NCBI RefSeq assembly: GCF_000092045.1
Contig: NC_007761.1
Coordinates: 3,351,001 to 3,415,000, forward strand
Length of the DNA stretch: 64,000 bases
Source: Rhizobium etli CFN 42
GTDB taxonomy: Bacteria > Pseudomonadota > Alphaproteobacteria > Rhizobiales > Rhizobiaceae
Reading direction: 5' to 3'
Part shown: piece by piece, positions 1 to 6,460 of the stretch
Position numbering within the stretch: position 1 is the first letter of the stretch
Layout: every line of letters starts with the position of its first letter
The notes under the pieces: generated by a model
The model's input: the letters and a program-made list of their open reading frames with translations, nothing else
The model's database searches: none
Told to the model about the DNA's origin: nothing
Translations under genes and position numbers: made by a program

Positions 1-639
1 ATCGGCCATTTCTTCTATCGTCACGATGGACCGGTGACCGAAAAGACGCCGCATCGCGCCTATCCCGGCTGCTACGCGCTCTCCAAGGTGCTGGAAGAGG
101 TGATGCTGGAGCAGTTCGCCATTCAATACGGCATCAACAGCTGCTGCCTGCGGGCGCCCTGGATCATGGAGAAGGACGATTTCAAGTTTACCCTCTCTTT
201 TGGCGACGATGTGTTCGGCGGGCCGGACTGGAAGAGCCTGGTGCCGCCGGCCGATGCGGCGCGTTACGCGCGCGACGGCACGGTGCCGCTGCTGCGAGAT
301 GCCGACGGGCGGCCGCTGAAGCGCAATTTCGTCCATGTCGACGACCTCGTCTCGGCGGTCCTGGCGGCGATCGACAACCCGCGCGCCGTGGGCCAGCTCT
401 TCAACATCGCGATGGATCGGCCGGTCGATTACGGCGAGGTCGCCGCGTATCTCGCCCGCACGCGCGGGCTCGGCTCCGTCGACATCTCGAGCGAATATCA
501 CTCGAACTGGATGGACAACAGCAAGGCGAAGTTCCTCTTGGACTGGCGCCCCGTCTACGATCTGGAAAAACTCATCGATTCAGCCTGGGAATACCAGCGT
601 TCAGGGGAGGAGCCTCGTATCGTCTGGTATCCCGGTTGA
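1..639 (+). CDS. NAD-dependent epimerase/dehydratase, 5'-truncated
   Basis: C-terminal part of an extended short-chain dehydrogenase (epimerase family); the reading frame is open to the first base of the window, so the Rossmann nucleotide-binding half lies upstream. The catalytic Tyr-x-x-x-Lys is visible as YALSK about 22 residues into the fragment, followed by the family's substrate-binding region (LRAPWI, then NFVHVDDLVSAV). It probably acts on a nucleotide sugar or a free sugar acid. It lies 47 bp before a sugar-binding protein gene on the same strand, which suggests a carbohydrate uptake and catabolism operon rather than polysaccharide synthesis. The exact substrate cannot be told. Confidence 0.85.
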   Translation: MGHFFYRHDGPVTEKTPHRAYPGCYALSKVLEEVMLEQFAIQYGINSCCLRAPWIMEKDDFKFTLSFGDDVFGGPDWKSLVPPADAARYARDGTVPLLRDADGRPLKRNFVHVDDLVSAVLAAIDNPRAVGQLFNIAMDRPVDYGEVAAYLARTRGLGSVDISSEYHSNWMDNSKAKFLLDWRPVYDLEKLIDSAWEYQRSGEEPRIVWYPG

Positions 640-686
640 TAACAGGGCGGGCGAAGGCGTCCGCCTTTTCAAAAAGGGAGGAAGCT

Positions 687-1679
687 ATGAGGAAGGCATT
701 ATTGCTGGCTGCTGCTGCAGTCCTGGCGTTCACGGCCGGTGAGGCCATGGCCGCCAAGAAGCAGCTCGTCATCGTCGTCAAGGGCCTCGACAATCCGTTC
801 TTCGAGGCGATCAACCAGGGTTGCCAGAAGTGGAACAAGGAAAACGCCTCGGCCGAATACGAATGCTTCTATACCGGCCCGGCATCGACCTCAGACGAGG
901 CCGGCGAAGCGCAGATCGTCCAGGATATGCTCGGCAAGGCGGATACGGCGGCAATCGCCATCTCGCCGTCAAACGCCAAGCTGATCGCCCAGACGCTGAA
1001 AACGGCCAATCCGAGCGTGCCTGTGATGACGCTCGATGCCGATCTGGCGGCGGAAGATTCGGCTCTGCGCAAGACCTATCTCGGCACCGACAACTACCTG
1101 ATGGGGGCGCGGATCGGCGAATATATCAAGAAGGCCAAGCCGAAGGGCGGCAAAATCTGCACCATCGAGGGCAATCCCGGCGCCGACAATATCCTGCGCC
1201 GCGCCCAGGGCATGCGTGACACGCTGAGCGGCAAGAAGGGGCTCGACGCCCTGAAGGGCGAAGGCGGCTGGACCGAGGTGGCGGGCTGCCCGGTCTTTAC
1301 CAATGACGACGGCGCCAAGGGCGTTCAGGCGATGACCGACATCCTCGCCGCCAATCCCGACCTCGACGCCTTCGGCATCATGGGCGGCTGGCCGCTGTTC
1401 GGCGCCCCGCAGCCCTATCGCGACCTGTTCAAGCCGATGGCCGACAAGATCGGCAAGAACGAGTTCGTCATCGGCGCCGCCGACACGATCGGCGACGAAG
1501 TGGCGATCGCCAAGGAGGGCCTGGTGACGGCGCTCGTCGGCCAGCGGCCGTTCGAAATGGGCTACAAGGCGCCGACCGTGATGATGGACCTGATCTCAGG
1601 CAAGAAGGTCGATGATCCGGTCTTTACCGGCCTGGACGAGTGCACCAAGGACACAGTCGACACCTGCATCCAGAAGTGA
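687..1679 (+). CDS. Sugar ABC transporter periplasmic substrate-binding protein
   Basis: A 330-residue type 1 periplasmic binding protein (RbsB-like fold) that would deliver a sugar or sugar derivative to an ABC permease. The N-terminus is a clear Sec signal peptide (MRKALLLAAAAVLAF, cleaved near AMA-AKK), followed by the beta-strand LVIVVKGLDNPFF typical of the family and the FGIMGGWPLFG core. The ATG at 687 is chosen because GGGAGG lies just upstream and a signal peptide starts exactly there; an upstream in-frame start at 636 would add a non-signal extension. Permease and ATPase genes are not seen downstream, so they are either upstream of the window or elsewhere. Confidence 0.9.
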   Translation: MRKALLLAAAAVLAFTAGEAMAAKKQLVIVVKGLDNPFFEAINQGCQKWNKENASAEYECFYTGPASTSDEAGEAQIVQDMLGKADTAAIAISPSNAKLIAQTLKTANPSVPVMTLDADLAAEDSALRKTYLGTDNYLMGARIGEYIKKAKPKGGKICTIEGNPGADNILRRAQGMRDTLSGKKGLDALKGEGGWTEVAGCPVFTNDDGAKGVQAMTDILAANPDLDAFGIMGGWPLFGAPQPYRDLFKPMADKIGKNEFVIGAADTIGDEVAIAKEGLVTALVGQRPFEMGYKAPTVMMDLISGKKVDDPVFTGLDECTKDTVDTCIQK

Positions 1680-1683
1680 TGCC

Positions 1684-2586
1684 TCAATCGGAGCGCCCAC
1701 TCAGCTGGGCGCTCCTTTCGACTTCCGAAAAGATCCAGTCGGAAAAAGCGCGCATGGCCGGCGTGACCGGCCGCGACTGCAGGCGCGTCAGCCAATAGCT
1801 TCCGAGGGAGATGGCGGTGGCGAAGGGCTGCACGATCGCGCCCGAACAGAGATGCCTTGAAAACATCGAGGGCGGGGCGAGCGCCACGCCGAACCCCTGC
1901 AGGGCGGCGTCCATCATGCCGACGGAGGAATCGAAGACAATGCCGGCATTGACCTGGGGAGCCGCCGGCACCCCGGCGGCGGCAAACCAGGTGCTCCACT
2001 CATCCGTGCGGTAGCTGCGAAGCAGCGTCACTCCGGCGAGGTCTGCCGGCGATCGGAGATCGTCGGCCAGTTTCGGGATGCAGAGCGGCGAAAGTGGCGC
2101 TTCGAACAGGCGCTGCGCATCGGTGCGGTGCCAAGAGCCGCTGCCGAAGCGGATGGCGAAATCGAGCCCTTCCGCCGCCGGATCGACGCGGTTGTTGTTG
2201 GTGGAAATGCGCAGATCGATGAAGGGATGCCGCTGCTGGAAATCCGCAAGCCGCGGCAGGAGCCAACCGACGGCGAAGGTTCCGACGACGCCGAGGAACA
2301 TGAGCTCGCGCACCTGCCCGGCCTCGATCCTGTCCAGCGTCGTCGCCATCTGGTCGAAGGAGGCGGTGACCGTCGGCAGCAGCGCTTCGCCTTCCGCGGT
2401 GATTTTCAGCCCGCGCGGCAGACGCTGGAACAGCGCGACGCCGAGCCGCTTTTCCAGCCCCTTGACCTGCTGGCTGACGGCCGCCTGGGTGACGCAGAGC
2501 TCGATTGCGGCGCGGGTAAAGCTCAGATGCCGTGCCGAGGCTTCGAAGGCTCTGAGGCCGTTCAAGGGGAGGAATTGGCGAACCAT
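1684..2586 (-). CDS. ampR: LysR-family regulator of the AmpR/GcvA type
   Basis: A 300-residue LysR-type transcription factor. Residues 1-65 form the winged helix-turn-helix (LPLNGLRAFEASARHLSFTRAA, then VTQAAVSQQVKGLEKRLG), the signature of the AmpR/GcvA subgroup. The remainder is the effector-binding periplasmic-protein-like domain. It is divergently transcribed from a class C beta-lactamase with 129 bp between the two starts, the classic ampR-ampC arrangement. In that system AmpR senses peptidoglycan muropeptides and controls ampC; that role is inferred here from family and position. Other GcvA-like roles are possible if the lactamase is not inducible. Confidence 0.8.
   Translation of the reverse strand: MVRQFLPLNGLRAFEASARHLSFTRAAIELCVTQAAVSQQVKGLEKRLGVALFQRLPRGLKITAEGEALLPTVTASFDQMATTLDRIEAGQVRELMFLGVVGTFAVGWLLPRLADFQQRHPFIDLRISTNNNRVDPAAEGLDFAIRFGSGSWHRTDAQRLFEAPLSPLCIPKLADDLRSPADLAGVTLLRSYRTDEWSTWFAAAGVPAAPQVNAGIVFDSSVGMMDAALQGFGVALAPPSMFSRHLCSGAIVQPFATAISLGSYWLTRLQSRPVTPAMRAFSDWIFSEVERSAQLSGRSD
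1690..1718 (+). terminator. Terminator after the sugar-binding protein gene
   Basis: A perfect 10-bp stem (GGAGCGCCCA paired with TGGGCGCTCC, 6-nt loop) is followed by TTT. It starts 10 bp after the stop of the binding-protein gene. It lies inside the last codons of the convergent LysR-type gene, so the same DNA encodes the regulator's C-terminus and a hairpin. Confidence 0.75.
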
Positions 2587-2715
2587 CGAAGCCCTAGAAT
2601 TTCTTGCAGCTGCTGCGAGATATCATCGTTTGCCCCTGGAAAACAGGGCCGCTAAACGCCTCCCAGGGCGCATTTTGCGCTCGTGGCGACCGCCCTGGCG
2701 ATGTGGAGGATGATT
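2587..2715. promoter_or_regulatory. Divergent ampR-ampC control region
   Basis: The 129 bp between the two divergent starts must hold both promoters and any AmpR operator. A TTGCAGCTGCTGCGA segment at about 2604-2618 has the T-N11-A form expected of a LysR box, but its match to the enterobacterial AmpR site is only partial. Inverted repeats CCAGGGCG (2663-2670) and CGCCCTGG (2691-2698) flank the stretch just before the ampC ribosome site. Confidence 0.35.
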
Positions 2716-3864
2716 GTGAGAAACCTTGGCATAAAATTTTTGTCAGCAGCTTTGATCTCGGCATGCGCTGCAGCAAGCGGCTTTGCCGCCGATGAGGCGG
2801 AGGTGCGATCGATCGCGGATGCGGCGATCAAACCGATCATGGAAAAATACGCCATTCCCGGGGTGGCCGTCGGCATCACCGTCGACGGCCACGATCATAT
2901 CTTCACCTACGGCGTCGAATCAAAGGAGACGGGCAGACCGGTGGCGCCGACCACGCTCTTCGAACTTGGCTCGATCAGCAAGACCTTCACCGCGGCGCTC
3001 GCCTCCTATGCCGAGGCGACGGGAGAGCTCTCTTTGTCCGACCCGGTGGCTCTTCTGGCGATGAAGGGAAGACCGTTCGGTGATGTCCCGCTGATTAATC
3101 TCGGCACCCATACGGCCGGCGGTTTTCCGCTGCAGGTGCCCGACGACCTCAAAAGCGAAGGTCAGCTAATGGCATATCTTGCGGCCTGGCGCCCCTCCTA
3201 CGCGGCCGGAACCCGGCGCAGCTATGCCAATCCGAGCATCGGCATGCTCGGCTTCATCACGGCGAAAGCCATGTGCGGCGATTTCGCGGATCTGATGGAA
3301 GGCAGGCTGTTTTCCGCGCTCGGCTTGAACAGCACCTATCTCAACGTGCCGAAGTCGCGGCAGGGCGATTACGCCCAGGGTTATAAGCGCAGCGGCGAGC
3401 CGGCAAGGCTGACGCCGGCCCTGCTTTCCGCCGAGGCCTATGGCGTAAGGTCCACTGCCGGCGACATGATCCGCTTCGTCGGCGTCAATATGGGCACGGC
3501 AAAGCTCGACGGAAAACTGCAGCAGGCGATCGACAAGACCCACACCGGTTATTACAGCGTCGGGGCAATGGTCCAGGACCTGATCTGGGAGCAATATTCT
3601 TTTCCCGTCCCCCTGCAGAGCCTGCTTGACGGCAATTCGCCGGCGATGCTGAAGACCACCACGGTCGCCGCGCTGCAGCCGCCGATGGCGCCGCGCGGCG
3701 ATGTCTGGATCAACAAGACCGGTTCGACCAATGGCTTCGGCGCCTATGTCGCCTTCATTCCCAGCAAGCGCGTCGGCATCGTCATCCTCGCCAATAAAAA
3801 TTACCCCAATGAGGACCGGGTTGCCGCGGCCTATCGGGTATTGACCGCGCTCGCGGCCGATTGA
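2716..3864 (+). CDS. ampC: Class C (AmpC-type) beta-lactamase
   Basis: A 382-residue serine beta-lactamase, periplasmic, hydrolysing beta-lactams. Visible active-site motifs in order: SISK at residues 86-89 (nucleophile Ser86 and Lys89), YAN at 170-172 (class C motif) and KTG at 334-336, with spacing typical of class C enzymes. A signal peptide ends at about SGFA-ADEAE. GTG at 2716 is preferred as the start because GGAGG sits 6 nt upstream and the signal peptide begins there; ATGs at 2701 and 2710 lack such spacing. Divergent to the ampR-like gene. A non-lactamase serine hydrolase of the same fold is less likely given the three intact motifs. Confidence 0.88.
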   Translation: MRNLGIKFLSAALISACAAASGFAADEAEVRSIADAAIKPIMEKYAIPGVAVGITVDGHDHIFTYGVESKETGRPVAPTTLFELGSISKTFTAALASYAEATGELSLSDPVALLAMKGRPFGDVPLINLGTHTAGGFPLQVPDDLKSEGQLMAYLAAWRPSYAAGTRRSYANPSIGMLGFITAKAMCGDFADLMEGRLFSALGLNSTYLNVPKSRQGDYAQGYKRSGEPARLTPALLSAEAYGVRSTAGDMIRFVGVNMGTAKLDGKLQQAIDKTHTGYYSVGAMVQDLIWEQYSFPVPLQSLLDGNSPAMLKTTTVAALQPPMAPRGDVWINKTGSTNGFGAYVAFIPSKRVGIVILANKNYPNEDRVAAAYRVLTALAAD

Positions 3865-4242
3865 TCGAAAACAGCGCCACGGATGCGGGGCCGACTGCCT
3901 GTCGCGGCCTGCCTCGATCCGAACCGATGCGCTGTCCTTGAGAGTCGGACTTTAGCCCGATGCGCGCCTTCGCCCGTGTGATAGAGAAATTGCCTTGAGG
4001 AAATGCTGCGACGCAACAGGGCCACAATCTTGCGAAATACACTACGAAAATCGAGCGGCACGGCGGCATGTACACGCCCATCTTCGCTGCCCTGCAAAGA
4101 GGGAAATACTACTCAGGGTAACATGGATTAATAATTAAGATTAATAAGCGAGTATTTTCTAGAATTGTTCGAGGTAATTGCCAGTTCTTACAGGTGATGC
4201 TAATGGATAATCACCTTTCTTCAAGTCAAGAGGCGCAATCCA
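3865..4242. other. Intergenic, no gene seen
   Basis: 378 bp between ampC and the epimerase gene. The first 250 bp contain only shadow frames. From about 4110 the DNA becomes AT-rich (runs such as TAATAATTAAGATTAATAAG), which fits a promoter region for the polysaccharide run that starts at 4243. AAGAGG at 4228-4233 is the ribosome site of that gene. Confidence 0.5.
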
Positions 4243-5196
4243 GTGAAAAGCGTATTGATATCTGGTGGAGCAGGGTTTATCGGCTCGCATCTTTGCGATC
4301 GGCTTTTGCTTAGGAATGACGTTCAGAAGCTCGTCGTTGTTGATAATCTCTGGACGGGACTATTCGAGAATATTTCGCACATCAGGGATCCCCGCTTTCA
4401 CTTCGTGAAATCGGACGTCGAGACCTTGCAGACTTCGGAAAAATTCGACGAGATCTACCATCTCGCCTCCCCGGCATCGCCGCCCTGGTACATGAAGGAA
4501 CCGAAGCGGACGATTTCGGCGAACCTCCTCGGCGCGTTCCGGCTTCTCGATCTGTTGAAGAAGGGCGGGCGCTTCGGTTACACCTCCTCCTCCGAAATCT
4601 ACGGCGATCCTCTGGTGTCGCCGCAGCCGGAATCCTACAAGGGGCAGGTCGACTGTACCGGCCCGCGCTCGTCCTACGACGAGAGCAAGAGATGCACCGA
4701 AGCGCTGCTGTTCGAGATGCAGCGCACCAAGGGGCTGAACGTCAAGGTTATCCGCCCCTTCAATATTTACGGTCCGCGCACCCGACCCGACGACGGCCGC
4801 GCCGTCTCCAACTTCGTCACCCAGGCGCTTTCGGGCCGCCCGATCACCGTATTCGGCGACGGCAAGCAGTCGCGCAGCTGGGGCTATGTCGACGACATCG
4901 TCGATGGTTTCGCGCGCTATTTCTGGATCAACGAGACCGACTACAAGGGGCCTTTGAATATCGGCAACGACCGCGAGATCACCGTTCTCGAAGTCGCAAA
5001 ATATGTTTCCAAGCTGGTCGGCGGCGTGCCGATCGTCTTCGAGCCATCGCCGCCGCAGGATCCGACCAACAGGCGGCCGGACCTGACGCGCGCCTACGCC
5101 GTCATGCCCGAGTGGTCGTGCAAGGTCAGCTACGAACAGGGTGTGGCGATGACGCTCGACTGGTTCAGAGAAAAGATAAAGGTGGGGGCGGCCTGA
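4243..5196 (+). CDS. UDP-glucuronate decarboxylase (UDP-xylose synthase)-like epimerase
   Basis: A 317-residue extended SDR enzyme. GGAGFIG near the N-terminus binds NAD; TSSSEIYGDP supplies the Ser/Thr and YDESK (Tyr145, Lys149) is the catalytic dyad. The segments ASPASPPWYMKEP, GPRSSYDESKR and NIYGPRTRPDDGRAVSNF match the UDP-glucuronate decarboxylase branch better than dTDP-glucose dehydratases, so the likely reaction is UDP-GlcA to UDP-xylose, using the product of the dehydrogenase encoded at 53.4 kb. The start is a GTG with AAGAGG 9 nt upstream. It opens the forward saccharide run. A related 4,6-dehydratase or epimerase remains possible. Confidence 0.75.
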   Translation: MKSVLISGGAGFIGSHLCDRLLLRNDVQKLVVVDNLWTGLFENISHIRDPRFHFVKSDVETLQTSEKFDEIYHLASPASPPWYMKEPKRTISANLLGAFRLLDLLKKGGRFGYTSSSEIYGDPLVSPQPESYKGQVDCTGPRSSYDESKRCTEALLFEMQRTKGLNVKVIRPFNIYGPRTRPDDGRAVSNFVTQALSGRPITVFGDGKQSRSWGYVDDIVDGFARYFWINETDYKGPLNIGNDREITVLEVAKYVSKLVGGVPIVFEPSPPQDPTNRRPDLTRAYAVMPEWSCKVSYEQGVAMTLDWFREKIKVGAA

Positions 5197-5213
5197 TAAC
5201 CGCCGGGGCTTTA

Positions 5214-5242
5214 AGGCCCTTCCCGCATTCCGGGCAGGGCCT
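5214..5242 (+). terminator. Stem-loop between the epimerase and first GT2 gene
   Basis: AGGCCCT (5214-5220) pairs with AGGGCCT (5236-5242) and inside it CCCG pairs with CGGG, giving an 11-bp interrupted stem with a 5-nt loop. There is no T-run, so it may be an attenuator or mRNA-stabilising hairpin rather than a full terminator. Confidence 0.45.
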
Positions 5243-5281
5243 GGTGCCAGCCTGTGCTAGTGGCGCGTTGAGAGAGTAACG

Positions 5282-6460
5282 ATGCAGGAAATCATTCCGT
5301 CCGATCTGGCGACTGTCAATTTTCCCGTACCGATTCACTATCTCGATCTCGCATCGCATCAGCCGGATGCCGTCACTGCGCCGATATCGGCCGGGCTGGT
5401 GGTCTTTCTCGCCGACGGCCTCCCCGTCGGACAGGCCTATGTCGACCGGCCCGAAGCTGCGGCCGAGCTTGCCGGACGTGCCGTGCGGCCGGATACGCTT
5501 GCGCATGCGCGTGAGGTCGCCCAGCAACCTCTTCAAAAACGCGATGTCAGCATTCTGATCTGCACCAAGGACCGGCCGGAAGAGCTGCGCCGATGCCTCG
5601 CTTCGATCCCCGAACAATCGCTGGAGCCGGCCGAGATTATCGTGGTCGACAATGCGTCTTCAGGCGATGCGACCCGCCGTGTGGTCGAGGACGCAGGCGC
5701 CACCTATGTCCGCGAAGACCGGGTCGGGCTGGATTTTGCCCGCAATGCTGCCATCCGCGCGGCGAAAACCGAATTCGTCGCCTTTACCGATGACGACGTC
5801 GTTCTCCACCAGCGATGGCTGGAGAACCTGATGAAGGCGTTCGACCGGCCGGAGATCGGCTGCGTCACCGGCCTGATCCTGCCCGGAGAACTGGCAACGC
5901 CGGCGCAGTTCATCTTCGAAAAGCACTGGGGTTTCGGCCGCGGTTACATCAGGCAGGATTTCGGTCGGGATTTCTACGACAGCCACAGGCGCTACGGCGC
6001 GCCGGTGTGGACGATCGGCGCCGGCGCAAGCCAGGCCTTCCGCCGCAAGGTATTCGACGAAATCGGCCTGTTCGACGTCCGCTTGGACATGGGCGCCGCC
6101 GGCTGTTCGGGCGATTCCGAATATTGGAATCGGCTCCTCCATCACGGTCATGTCTGCCGCTACGAGCCGACCGCTGTTTCCTGGCATTTTCACCGCAAGG
6201 ATATGAAGGGGCTCGCCAAGCAAATCTACCAATATATGAGCGGCCATGTCGCAGCCTTGCTGGTGCAGTATCAGAACACCGGCAACAGCGCCAATCTGCG
6301 GCGCATCTTCATTTCCTTTCCGAAATATTATGCCGGAAGGCTGCGCCGACGGCTTCGCAAGGGTGCCACGTCGAACGACTTCTTCCTGAGGCAGGAGATG
6401 CTCGGAAGCGTCAATGGCGCGCTCTACGTTCTGCGACGATGGAAGATGCCCGCATGGTGA
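5282..6460 (+). CDS. Family 2 glycosyltransferase with N-terminal extension
   Basis: A 392-residue cytoplasmic inverting glycosyltransferase. The GT-A domain starts after an extension of about 85 residues (VSILICTKDRPEELRRCLASI), with IIVVDNASSGD for the nucleotide, FTDDDV as the metal-binding DXD, and GAGASQAFRRKVFDEIG plus GDSEYWNRL in the acceptor half. The extension has no recognisable domain. It starts 85 bp after the epimerase gene behind GAGAG and overlaps the next gene by 7 bp, so it is probably translationally coupled. The sugar transferred cannot be told. Confidence 0.85.
   Translation: MQEIIPSDLATVNFPVPIHYLDLASHQPDAVTAPISAGLVVFLADGLPVGQAYVDRPEAAAELAGRAVRPDTLAHAREVAQQPLQKRDVSILICTKDRPEELRRCLASIPEQSLEPAEIIVVDNASSGDATRRVVEDAGATYVREDRVGLDFARNAAIRAAKTEFVAFTDDDVVLHQRWLENLMKAFDRPEIGCVTGLILPGELATPAQFIFEKHWGFGRGYIRQDFGRDFYDSHRRYGAPVWTIGAGASQAFRRKVFDEIGLFDVRLDMGAAGCSGDSEYWNRLLHHGHVCRYEPTAVSWHFHRKDMKGLAKQIYQYMSGHVAALLVQYQNTGNSANLRRIFISFPKYYAGRLRRRLRKGATSNDFFLRQEMLGSVNGALYVLRRWKMPAW

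Noticed and set aside
5815..6453. Upstream extension of the fusion protein frame
   Set aside because: The frame is open but overlaps the GT2 gene in another frame and reads Arg/Pro-rich nonsense; GT2 homology starts at about 6470.
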